Origin: Apostichopus japonicus
Lineage: Eukaryota; Echinodermata; Holothuroidea; Aspidochirotida; Stichopodidae
Assembly (NCBI RefSeq): GCF_037975245.1
Contig: NC_092567.1
Coordinates: 25,774,376-25,838,375 of the forward strand
Length of the DNA: 64,000 bases
Direction of reading: 5' to 3'
Under the pieces are notes generated by a model that saw only the letters and a list, made by a program, of their open reading frames with translations, was not told the origin of the DNA and ran no database searches. The position numbers and the translations under genes are program-made. Shown piece after piece: positions 13,238-25,760 of this stretch. Each line of letters starts with the position of its first letter. Position 1 is the stretch's first letter.

Positions 13238-16200
13238 ATGAAGCTTAGTTTAGTTCTTGTTTTCGTCGTTGGTTCCATTTTCGTGTCGCACTTAGGAACT
13301 TCTTCTAGTAAGTCAATGGAAGCGAGGCAGGATGTAAGTATACACCATAATAATATATACGTCATAACTCAGTTTAAAGATCATCAGTGTTGTAAGTCAA
13401 TGACAGAGGTGCCAGATGTAAGTATACACCATAATAATATATACGTCATAACTCAGTTTAAAGATCATCAGTGTTGTAAGTCAATGACAGAGGTGCCAGA
13501 TGTAAGTATACACCATAATAATATATACGTCATAACTCAGTTTAAAGATCATCAGTGTTGTAAGTAAATGGCAGAGGTGCCAGATGTAAGTATACAATAT
13601 AATAATATATACGTCATAACTCAGTTTAAAGATCATCAGTGTTGTAAGTAAATGGCAGAGGTGCCAGATGTAAGTATACAATATAGTAATATATACGTCA
13701 TAACTCAGTTTAAAGATCATCAGTGTTGTAAGTCAATGACAGAGGTGCCAGATGTAAGTATACACCATAATAATATATACGTCATAACTCAGTTTAAAGA
13801 TCATCAGTGTTGTAAGTAAATGGCAGAGGTGCCAGATGTAAGTATACAATATAGTAATATATACGTCATAACTCAGTTTAAAGATCATCAGTGTTGTAAG
13901 TCAATGGCAGAGGTGCCAGATGTAAGTATACAATATAATAATATATACGTCATAACTCAGTTTAAAGATCATCAGTGTTGTAAGTCAATGACAGAGGTGC
14001 CAGATGTAAGTATACACCATAATAATATATACGTCATAACTCAGTTTAAAGATCATCAGTGTTGTAAGTCAATGACAGAGGTGCCAGATGTAAGTATACA
14101 CCATAATAATATATACGTCATAACTCAGTTTAAAGATCATCAGTGTTGTAAGTAAATGGCAGAGGTGCCAGATGTAAGTATACAATATAATAATATATAC
14201 GTCATAACTCAGTTTAAAGATCATCAGTGTTGTAAGTAAATGGCAGAGGTGCCAGATGTAAGTATACAATATAGTAATATATACGTCATAACTCAGTTTA
14301 AAGATCATCAGTGTTGTAAGTCAATGACAGAGGTGCCAGATGTAAGTATACACCATAATAATATATACGTCATAACTCAGTTTAAAGATCATCAGTGTTG
14401 TAAGTAAATGGCAGAGGTGCCAGATGTAAGTATACAATATAGTAATATATACGTCATAACTCAGTTTAAAGATCATCAGTGTTGTAAGTAAATGGCAGAG
14501 GTGCCAGATGTAAGTATACAATATAGTAATATATACGTCATAACTCAGTTTAAAGATCATCAGTGTTGTAAGTCAATGACAGAGGTGCCAGATGTAAGTA
14601 TACACCATAATAATATATACGTCATAACTCAGTTTAAAGATCATCAGTGTTGTAAGTAAATGGCAGAGGTGCCAGATGTAAGTATACAATATAGTAATAT
14701 ATACGTCATAACTCAGTTTAAAGATCATCAGTGTTGTAAGTAAATGGCAGAGGTGCCAGATGTAAGTATACAATATAATAATATATACGTCATAACTCAG
14801 TTTAAAGATCATCAGTGTTGTAAGTCAATGACAGAGGTGCCAGATGTAAGTATACACCATAATAATATGTACGTCATAACTCAGTTTAAAGATCATCAGT
14901 GTTGTAAGTCAATGACAGAGGTGCCAGATGTAAGTATACACCATAATAATATATACGTCATAACTCAGTTTAAAGATCATCAGTGTTGTAAGTAAATGGC
15001 AGAGGTGCCAGATGTAAGTATACAATATAGTAATATATACGTCATAACTCAGTTTAAAGATCATCAGTGTTGTAAGTCAATGACAGAGGTGCCAGATGTA
15101 AGTATACACCATAATAATATATACGTCATAACTCAGTTTAAAGATCATCAGTGTTGTAAGTAAATGGCAGAGGTGCCAGATGTAAGTATACAATATAGTA
15201 ATATATACGTCATAACTCAGTTTAAAGATCATCAGTGTTGTAAGTCAATGGCAGAGGTGCCAGATGTAAGTATACAATATAATAATATATACGTCATAAC
15301 TCAGTTTAAAGATCATCAGTGTTGTAAGTCAATGACAGAGGTGCCAGATGTAAGTATACACCATAATAATATATACGTCATAACTCAGTTTAAAGATCAT
15401 CAGTGTTGTAAGTCAATGACAGAGGTGCCAGATGTAAGTATACACCATAATAATATATACGTCATAACTCAGTTTAAAGATCATCAGTGTTGTAAGTAAA
15501 TGGCAGAGGTGCCAGATGTAAGTATACAATATAATAATATATACGTCATAACTCAGTTTAAAGATCATCAGTGTTGTAAGTAAATGGCAGAGGTGCCAGA
15601 TGTAAGTATACAATATAGTAATATATACGTCATAACTCAGTTTAAAGATCATCAGTGTTGTAAGTCAATGACAGAGGTGCCAGATGTAAGTATACACCAT
15701 AATAATATATACGTCATAACTCAGTTTAAAGATCATCAGTGTTGTAAGTAAATGGCAGAGGTGCCAGATGTAAGTATACAATATAGTAATATATACGTCA
15801 TAACTCAGTTTAAAGATCATCAGTGTTGTAAGTAAATGGCAGAGGTGCCAGATGTAAGTATACAATATAGTAATATATACGTCATAACTCAGTTTAAAGA
15901 TCATCAGTGTTGTAAGTCAATGACAGAGGTGCCAGATGTAAGTATACACCATAATAATATATACGTCATAACTCAGTTTAAAGATCATCAGTGTTGTAAG
16001 TAAATGGCAGAGGTGCCAGATGTAAGTATACAATATAGTAATATATACGTCATAACTCAGTTTAAAGATCATCAGTGTTGTAAGTAAATGGCAGAGGTGC
16101 CAGATGTAAGTATACAATATAATAATATATACGTCATAACTCAGTTTAAAGATCATCAGTGTTGTAAGTCAATGACAGAGGTGCCAGATGTAAGTATACA

Positions 16201-19200
16201 CCATAATAATATGTACGTCATAACTCAGTTTAAAGATCATCAGTGTTGTAAGTCAATGACAGAGGTGCCAGATGTAAGTATACACCATAATAATATATAC
16301 GTCATAACTCAGTTTAAAGATCATCAGTGTTGTAAGTAAATGGCAGAGGTGCCAGATGTAAGTATACAATATAGTAATATATACGTCATAACTCAGTTTA
16401 AAGATCATCAGTGTTGTAAGTCAATGGCAGAGGTGCCAGATGTAAGTATACAATATAATAATATATACGTCATAACTCAGTTTAAAGATCATCAGTGTTG
16501 TAAGTCAATGACAGAGGTGCCAGATGTAAGTATACACCATAATAATATATACGTCATAACTCAGTTTAAAGATCATCAGTGTTGTAAGTCAATGACAGAG
16601 GTGCCAGATGTAAGTATACACCATAATAATATATACGTCATAACTCAGTTTAAAGATCATCAGTGTTGTAAGTAAATGGCAGAGGTGCCAGATGTAAGTA
16701 TACAATATAATAATATATACGTCATAACTCAGTTTAAAGATCATCAGTGTTGTAAGTCAATGACAGAGGTGCCAGATGTAAGTATACACCATAATAATAT
16801 ATACGTCATAACTCAGTTTAAAGATCATCAGTGTTGTAAGTCAATGACAGAGGTGCCAGATGTAAGTATACACCATAATAATATATACGTCATAACTCAG
16901 TTTAAAGATCATCAGTGTTGTAAGTAAATGGCAGAGGTGCCAGATGTAAGTATACAATATAGTAATATATACGTCATAACTCAGTTTAAAGATCATCAGT
17001 GTTGTAAGTCAATGGCAGAGGTGCCTGATGTAAGTATACACCATAATAATATATACGTCATAACTCAGTTTAAAGATCATAAGTGTTGGCCGTAAATATG
17101 CTAGAATGTCTAATAATGGTCACTCATGTTCAAAACTTCAACAAACATGAACTGACCACCTTTCGATAATCTGTTGTTCTTTCAGACATTTAATTGAACT
17201 AATAGACTAATAGAATCGAAATTGAAATATAAATTAGTATATGATATATTTTATCCCCAGCACATCGATGAAGTAGATCATGTACAACCCATTTCAGTTT
17301 CTACTTCAACAGGTATGTTTAGCTCCTATATAAAGGTGATTGGCCTTCTCCTCACACAACGGGACCACCGTAACTTTCTCATTTATAAGAGTCATCTATC
17401 AGCCATTTATTACGCTTCCGTAATTTATAACTTAAGGCCAAGTAACGTCAACGTACTGTAGAATTTGTTTTTCCAGGAAATGCAATAAGATAGATCGCCA
17501 GCTGTTTCACGATATAAAACTAAAAAAATATCAGTGGGTCAGGAAAAACAAATCTCTGAAGGGACTGAGATCGGTCATAAATGTAAGAATTAAGTAGAAC
17601 CCAAAATTTAAGCTTTTATTGTCGTTTTGAGCAATATGTTTACGCGTCTTCTCCACCCACCCTCCCCCCCCCCGACACCCGCCAGGTCTTCTGTCCCCAC
17701 GAATCTTAAGGAAAATGTGAAACGTATCCCCATTCTATGAACTGTAAGATCAATGTATGACGTAGCTTCGTGTGGATCTTAAGCAAGAATATATAAAACC
17801 TTTGGCATTAAATGGCCATAATCATTTTGGTATTTCATAATTCCGATATTTTGGTTCAATCATTATAGATACTGGCTATTGTCACTCATCTCGGTCTGAA
17901 TATCGGAGAGATTGTCGAGAAATCTATGAGAAATGTGATAATTTCGAAGGACGATCTGGCACTTACATGATACAACCAAGTGGTTCACCAGAACCATTCC
18001 AAGTATATTGTAACAATTCCATTGATGGAGGTAGCTGGACGGTACGTAGTTTTATGTTATACTAAATGTAATAAAATGCTACATTGCGTGTTATATTTGG
18101 TTAATATCATCTGGGGAGTAGATAGACTTTGTTATTGATTTATTTATCATTACCATTGATGAGGGGGGGGGGGCAGATGCTTTTCTAGGGGGCAGTCGAA
18201 ATATATTTTCTAAATTATTGTTTCAGACAATTTTATGTATTTCTTGGGTGGGGGTGGGGGGCTAGACAAATATTCGTAGGGGCTAGCCTCCCTCCCCTCC
18301 GTGGCTACACCGGTGAATTTGTTTTTAAGTTAAATATGTCAATTCTTAAGATACAATATGACATGCACTGTCCCTTCCTCTTCCATCGACTAACCCCTCC
18401 CTCCCCCCTCACCACCGATATGACCGCCAGGGACGAGACACATTCAGACTTATTAGCGTCAAATAATTGGGGATATTTCCTGCAGATAGCATAAATTATA
18501 AAGTTGAAGGACGAAGGTTTCCATGCACACATGTTTGAGGCCAAGGTCTCCTCTCACGACTTAACAACTTAACCCCTGGTCAATGGTTACTTGCCACACC
18601 AACACACCATGTGCACTATTCAAACAATCCCTCCTGTGTTACTACAGTGCACCATATCTACGTACGGTCCCCTATACTGGACTTTCCATAAGGTACAGCG
18701 ACAAACCGACAAACCCATTTACATACCTGGGTGAAGAGAGGCAATGTAGATAAAGTGCCTTGCCCAAGGACACAACGTAATGATATGGCCAGGACTCGAA
18801 CCTGCAATCCTTAGATCACAAGTCCACTGCCTTAACCATTTGACCACAACGCTCTCTCCAAATTATACCTTAAAGAAAAACATTTCGTGATACCTCTACT
18901 TATTACCATCATTTTTAACTTATTATCTTTTGGCAGGTAATTCAGCGTCGATTGGATGGCTCGGTGGACTTTTATCGTACCTGGAGCGAGTACAAGAAAG
19001 GATTTGGCTTTCTGGAAAGAGACTTTTGGCTTGGCAACGATAAATTATCCTTCCTGACCAGTCAAAAGGACTACGAATTGCGCATTGACATGAATAACCA
19101 CGAAGGTGTTTCATATGTTGTTAAATATAGTCTCTTTCGTGTTAGCGACGAATGGAGCAAGTACAAGTTGATCCTCGGTGATTATTTAGCTGAGAGCACT

Positions 19201-20304
19201 GCAGGTAAATTAACGTAACAGCGAAGAAAAAAAATTATCCTTCTAGATTCAGTTACATCATTCTGAACATGAGCTAAAGGCATAAAGGCCTTATATACAA
19301 ATGATGCCTAATATCATTTTCATCTAGAAATGTCCCTAAAACCTAATGGATTTTGAGTGATATAAACTCTGACATCTCACAATTATTGTATGTGTGTCAT
19401 TGCGCAACGTAATCATGAAATTTGGTATTCTACATTATTAAGGCCCTTAGCAAAGAACTATGAGTTGGGGGCTATGGGGGTGTGGGGGGGGTGGTCACAA
19501 ACAACTTAAAGGAGGGCAACAATATGTGTGTACACATGATGTAGGCACGACAGAGGATAAGGAGGAACATTAGCTAACACGAGGGCCAGAGATCTGTGCC
19601 ACAGCAAGAAGCTATTCCGGAAGTTGTTAAATGACGGCTCTCTGGTTTGATCTATTCCTGTACACCGAGAGGATAAGATAAAGTGACCAACCCTAGATCT
19701 TAACTAGGGGTATAGTCCGTATGAGCTGTACTGTGCCTCTAATTAATATGTTTCTGATCAATCGATTAAGCATCTTCTCTATGTTTGGTTTGGTTTAAGA
19801 TTTGCGATAATAATTAATGCAAATTCACAAAGCTTAATTTGTCATAATTATAAAAAAAAGTAGAATTTTTCGTATTTCGCGAATACGAAGCACAATAGCG
19901 GTGTAAGTTCAGTTGCATGGAATTTCAGATCAAAAGTATGATGCATTTATGATGTATTTCTCTATATTCCCCTCGTTCTGATGAATAGCCCTTTAATGTT
20001 TAAAAAAAATTGATAACACCACACACACACATCTTATTTTTCCCTTTTCTTGTATATAGAAAGTGACTCTTTGTCGTATCACAGTAACATGGCATTCAGT
20101 ACCTACGACCGGGACAACGATCTCAACGGAGGTAACTGCCCCATCTTACACGGTAGTGCTTGGTGGTACAATTCCTGTGATTATTCTGATCTCAACGCTG
20201 ACTATTTCGCTGCCGATGGAGTAGATCAAAGCATCGAATGGACGGGCCTACCAGGGGGAAGTTACAACCTCAAGTTTGTAGAAATGAAAGTGAGAGCTCT
20301 GTAG
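13238..20304 (+). CDS. Secreted fibrinogen-related protein (FReD lectin)
   Basis: Exons 13238-13333, 17261-17312, 17869-18041, 18937-19204 and 20060-20304 join in frame (junction phases 0, 1, 0, 1) into 277 residues. Residues 1-20 or so are a signal peptide (MKLSLVLVFVVGSIFVSHLG). About 63-277 form one fibrinogen C-terminal domain. It shows the cysteine pair C65/C97, the block DGSVDFYRTWSEYKKGFG, the calcium-site motif STYDRDNDL (Asp213, Asp215), C223/C236 around AWWYNSC, and a final KFVEMKVRAL. In ficolins, tenascins and invertebrate FREPs this domain binds acetylated or other glycans, so a secreted recognition lectin is likely. There is no collagen or coiled-coil region; the 30-residue linker is short. 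Intron 1 is occupied by the 84-bp array. A possible poly(A) signal is at 20934. Confidence 0.9.
13331..17090 (+). repeat. 84-bp satellite array, 45 units, seeded at a splice donor
   Basis: Units start with GATGTAAGTATACA at 13331 and recur at exactly 84-bp steps to the last at 17027 (44 steps, no indel seen). The first unit begins at the 3' edge of exon 1 of the fibrinogen-related gene. The tail of each unit (TTGTAAGTCAATGACAGAGG...) is a diverged copy of the end of that exon, 20 of 28 positions matching by eye. Variants are CACCATAATAAT, CAATATAATAAT or CAATATAGTAAT in the front half, and TCAATG or TAAATG in the linker. Each unit carries two GTAAGT motifs. Since 84 is divisible by three, open frames appear but TAAATG units stop them. 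Confidence 0.95.
18130..18310. other. G-rich and C-rich tract in intron 3, possible MITE remnant
   Basis: A run of 12 G's (18161-18172), internal G tracts and a C-rich right side ending CTCCGTGGCTACACC look like the other poly-G MITEs in this window. No matching target duplication was found. Confidence 0.3.
18570..18852 (-). mobile_element. tRNA-derived SINE, family 1
   Basis: On the minus strand it begins near 18852 with a tRNA-like head: A box TGGTCAAATGGTTAAGGCA and an intact B box GGTTCGAGTCC. This is followed by GTGTCCTTGGGCAAGGCACT, which resembles the conserved central domains shared between SINE families of many marine animals (from memory). It sits in intron 3 of the fibrinogen-related gene, antisense to it. 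The second copy is at 7785-8027. Confidence 0.85.
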
Positions 20305-21191
20305 GTAAAAGCCTATACAGCAACGTGTCGATTGGCGATTGGTCAGCAGCGACTAAACTACACGCGTAGCATATTTAGCAGGACTATAGTCAGTTTAAAG
20401 GTCTATATACATCACTCGTTTCGTGACGTCATTAATCACATAAATAACGACAAGTGCTACCAAATTCCGCATAATTGTGGAAAACTATATAGGCCCACTG
20501 AAAGACTAAGAACTTAAGCGACTTAACGCATAATAATTTTAAATTTGTCACTCTAGTCAGATCTGATATTTGGAGTCTTGTCGTGTATTGCACACTCCCG
20601 TGAACCATCATAGATAACGCATTACCATATCAATTTAGGCGTATAGATCACTATACTTTTATTAACGTATTTTCATTATCACAAATTTATAAAAAAAAAA
20701 CTTAGCTCCAAAAAATATACACATTACTTGTAAAGTACTTGTTAAGTTACCTTAACACTCTTAAATCGTATCATCCCCGTAACATGATTTGCTCATTTCT
20801 TCATTACGTAGTGAATACCGTACATATTCGCATTTCGCGTAACATATCTGTTTTCTCTCAGCGCTAGAAAAAAAAAGATTTACATTAAGAGCAGCTAAAC
20901 GCATTATGGTTCAACAATACAGCCTGGCTTAAAAATAAAGTTTTATTTTACAATATTGTTAGTCGAAATGTATTTTTGTTCCTCTGATTTTTTATTAATT
21001 AATTAAAAGTAATACCACACAAAATTGTCTGGTCGATTAATTGTTGAGACTCGAATTTTGCTTAATTTTTGTAAACTTTTCTGCTCATATTTATGTGAGT
21101 GCTCTTTCCGTTAGCAAAAAATAAAAGTCATTTCTCGATATGTTCCAGGGTCCTTATCTTTGGTCTGCTGTGGTAGTATAACACATGTCCT
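20305..21191. other. 3' flank of the fibrinogen-related gene
   Basis: Presumed 3' untranslated region followed by AT-rich intergenic DNA. AATAAA at 20934-20939, followed by a T-rich stretch, is the best poly(A) signal candidate. No other gene is visible. Confidence 0.5.
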
Positions 21192-21774
21192 TTAAAGGAT
21201 TGGTTCAGGTGTCTGACATGTCTATCTTCTATGAAAGAGCTCAAAAAGGCAAACTGAAAAGTGAAGAAATTTAACTACCATGATAGCATGCTCTGGTTAG
21301 GAGATATCACACTTTGAAGATATAAAAATTTCTTTGAAAATGACTGGTGTAGAAAGACTAACTGTGAGGGTGTGATGTCACATCCTCACTTTCTTAACAT
21401 GTGGGAATATATTTCAATAAAAATTAATTACATTTTTTTCACAAATCTAAAAAATATAATAACAAATTCTTCAGATGTTAAATCTCTGATACTTCCCTTA
21501 ACAAAAATGATATCCACATGACATATCTTTTGGTTGTAAGTCATAAAATCTCACAAAACATTTTAATAAAATAACAAAGACTTTTCAGAAATGTGAGGAT
21601 GTGACATCACAGCTAGTCTGATTTCAGCAGTTTCTACACAATCAGATAGAACTTTAAACTTGAATATCTCCTAAACGGAATAAGATATTTGAACAGTTTC
21701 TTCATCATTGTGTTTCTTTTATTGTCTTCTAACATATAAGATAAACATGTTTGACACCTGAACGAATCCTTTAA
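21192..21774. mobile_element. Foldback element with TTAA-flanked inverted repeats
   Basis: The ends are TTAAAGGATTGGTTCAGGTG at 21192 and the near-complement ending ...CACCTGAACGAATCCTTTAA at 21774. Similarity between arms continues inward: TGTGATGTCACATCCTCAC in the left arm matches GTGAGGATGTGACATCACA in the right arm. TTAA at both outer edges suggests a piggyBac-type non-autonomous element; an IR-mediated hairpin of another class is possible. No protein is encoded. Confidence 0.75.
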
Positions 21775-22845
21775 AGGAGCCTTTTTTTTAGACATAACGA
21801 AAGAAGAACCATATGGTCTAAGCATCCTGGTGGAATTTGCATAATAATTACATTCATCGTTTTGAAATAAAAACATCTGAATTTGTTGTTTTGAATCACA
21901 AAGGTAGACTTGAAGCAAGCAGGTATGATGTCATTGATACTATACAAGTTGCGACAATTGTGAAAATTTCAATTTTTATCATATCGAAAACATAAAGTAT
22001 ATAGAAATGAATTATCAGCACGGTGCTTTGTCAAAATAAATTTAACTCAGTCTGCATGGACTATTGTTTTAATCCTTTCAAAAATGTCTCCCTTTAACTT
22101 TCTTAGGACTTCACATCTAGCGCCAACACTGTTATATTCTCCATACCCAGACTTTATATGTAATTGCTCACGAAAAGAAATCTACAAAACGTGGTGACTA
22201 AATTGCAATCACACTGTCTATGTTATTGTGCTTGTGTGATCGAGTGGCGTAGTTTGGAAAGACGGTGCATTTGCTCTTGTAGTTTATATGTTGTTAATGG
22301 AGATTGATACCATGTGTTATTTAGTAAATAATGTACTTGCCACTAAACTTCTCCGAACTAGAAGGGTTGATCCCCACGTTAACGGGTCCTAGCCTGCGCT
22401 GTTATTAGAGGAATCAACATTAGCCTATATAGTGCTCGCAAGCGGCCTTTGTAGTGACTGAAAGATATTTCCACTTATAATTTACAAGATAAATTTATGA
22501 CATCGTGTCTGTGATTAAGACAATGTTCTAAAACATAGCTGGCAGATAGAAATGGACTTCGAGGTTCGGAAATATGATAATCTATTAGCTCCGAAACTGT
22601 CGATATTTTGGGCCGTCTGCAAAAGGCCCCTGACTCACCGTGTTATTGAAAGACCCACTTTTGGGTGGTGATACCTAGAGTGCGGATCATTGGTGTAGAC
22701 AAAACTGTGAAATTGACGAGAAAAGCATGAATTCGCCGGATTGTTGGTGAAATTCGACGCCTTAAAAATGTGACATGAACCGCATTTCAGTCTTTTCATA
22801 TGTTGACATGCGCATGCATTGTAGTGAAATAAAATTCTTTAATAC

Positions 22846-22883
<38 letters not shown>

Positions 22884-25690
22884 ATATATATATATTGATA
22901 TATATATATATATAGGCCTATAATATATATATATATATATATTGATATTATATCTCGTATGGCACATTGTACGTTTTCGTAGTGTTTGATATGCACACTT
23001 TTAGTCTTTCTTCCTGAATTTGGACGTAGACACGCGTTGTTTCGTTAGCTGGAATAGTCTTCTTCCGTATAAAAAAAATAATAATCATAAATCATCTTTG
23101 TCAATAGCGTTAGAAATATGTCTTGCATTTATTAAACCACAACACGAGCGAAAAGTGTTACCTTTGATTATAGACTGTGCGTATGATCAGGTTAATTTAA
23201 CGTACATCGCTAACAAATACAAGACTTCATTCACTATATCATAAACCAACATGCAACACCAGTACCACGTCAATATAATACAAATGATTTCACGTTTGAT
23301 TTACGTTTTAGTCTTAACTTACCGTTTCCCACTATTTTAAAGTCATTTGCCAAGAAAACCAGGTCAGCAAACAAATGGAAACTTAAAGTATTAAAACATA
23401 AGTACAGGTACATGAATACATTATAATAAAACAAATTAAATTCATTTCCTCTAAATTATGGGAAATATTACAAACACCTCTGAAACGGGGATTTTTCATT
23501 TTCTTTTTGTAAATTAAAAAGCGGTTTACGGAACTTTATTATTCCCCAAAGAATGAATAAATATGAATACAGAAATATAACTGTGATGCTAAACGATGAT
23601 AGATAATAGCTTCCACACTATATATAAAGACCATTCTCTACCAGTGACTTCACCTTTGAAATATGTATTACTCGGTTCAATATACCGCTTTAAGCCTCAT
23701 CAGCAAAATGAATTTGACGCTTGCCTTTTTTGTGGCTAATTTATTTTCTTGTCGGCCAATCAAACCTCTTTTGATCGCTGTCTACTGTAGATGAGATTGT
23801 AATACGGTACAGACGTGAACGTAAAATAACTTACCATCGAGGGACCGAAGAACAAGTTTGTTGGCACTGAAATTGATCAGAATCGAGGTGAGTAGGCTAA
23901 TTTCATCTATAATATGTTCGTTTGTATGTTTGTAAGTTTACAGTTTGTTGTTTAGAAACTAATTGCATTGACATAAGAATTACACAAATCGCGTGTATAA
24001 TTGGAAGATCATTGGTTAGTTTTCTTCACTTGTATGGTATCGTAGTCTGTATTTGATCGTAGTCTTTAGGATGTTCTAATCAGCCGGTTGATCCATTGAT
24101 TAAGGTTTTACTTCGATTTATTCCCTTAAAACGTAAAAAACGCGATGTTTCCTTACAACCAATTTTGTAAAATTTACCAAAAGCAAACATTAAAAAGTTT
24201 TAACTCTATAGTGTTCTCTTGATATGTAAAGTTTCATCATCATAAATTGTAATTTAATACAAAATGAAGCAAAATGTAATCAAATTAAAGATTTTTTTTT
24301 AAAGAGAATAGGAAAATGTAATATATCAAAGAGAAATGTAATAAACTGAAGAATAATTAGTCTTATTTCCATCCAGGTGTTACAATATTGCGTTCTTGTA
24401 ATTTGATAACCCAAAAATTAACTTCCATAATTTTTAATCATATGTTACTATAACTTGTTGCCTTGATAAGTTTCATTACAAGCAATTATAATTTAATAAA
24501 AACAAATCAAAAGATTATCAAACTGAGAAATAAATCAGAAAGCAACTATCTTCATTTCTATTTTAAGTATAAATATATATATGTATAATACGTTTTTTAT
24601 ACTGTGTTCTCTTTATATGTAAGGTTTTATTGTAAACAGTTGTAATTACTTTTTTTGGTCAGGTTTCGCTATATAATCATACGTCGTGTTTCAATATAAA
24701 AATTTAGTAAGTTTCATAAAAACAAACGTATATTTTAGTATTAACCTTTTTATCAGATTTCATGTTAATAATATTACCTCATGGAAATGTTTAATAGAAA
24801 CAATTAAGAAAAAAGATTGTCAATCTTTAGTTTTAACTATATAATTATAAGTAAGTTTTTCATTATAACTATTTTTACTATAAGTTTATTAAAATCAAAA
24901 TACTTAATAACATCTCACTGATCCGTATACAAAAAAAATGTGGACTTGCTCCTGAGTGGATAAAAATTGTATTGTAACATTATGAAAGGAAACTATAAAA
25001 AATCAGATAGATTGTTCTGATCACTTCAATTCTTCGGCTGTTACCAGATGCAATCGCTAAATTTCACCAAGATTTAAACATTTATATTTTCAAGAAAAAA
25101 AATGGTATTTTGTGTACTTTTAACCTAGAAAATATTGCCAGCATTTTAGTTTTCAACGAAGCGAGAACTTCTGAAGCTCTAAATAAACCAAAGGAATTGA
25201 TAAATGCTTAGTTAGATAGCTAATTATATTAGTAAGATCAGGGAGCTGTTGCAAATATTCTTAGTGTGGCCGCCACTACTTTTCGACATTCTATGAAACT
25301 TTGGGGGGCAATGAACCGATTATTTGTAATCTTTGGTTATCAGTTTGCACAGCGCAGAGAGTACACACTTTATATCACTGGCATGTTTCAAGTGTACAAC
25401 TAATCAAAATTAAAATGATAGCCTATCCCATCTACTTACCGTTGATATAGTTCCAATGTGAAATTTAAGCCAGCTATCGTGTTCCTGTACCCTTACTGTA
25501 CAACCTAAGTGATATTCCTACATTCCCGACGGCTATAGTTGCTTTCATTCGGTTGTCACGTTCAATTTTACAAAGAATTTTGCTGGTGCCTAAAAGCTAT
25601 TACCATCGATATATATATATATATATATAAACATACATATATATATATATATATATATACATACATACATATACATATACATATATATAT

Positions 25691-25760
<70 letters not shown>

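Noticed and set aside
13331-17090. CRISPR-like or protein-coding interpretation of the 84-bp array
   Set aside because: Units are contiguous without unique spacers, in a eukaryotic intron. The longer open frames are cut by TAAATG units every few repeats.
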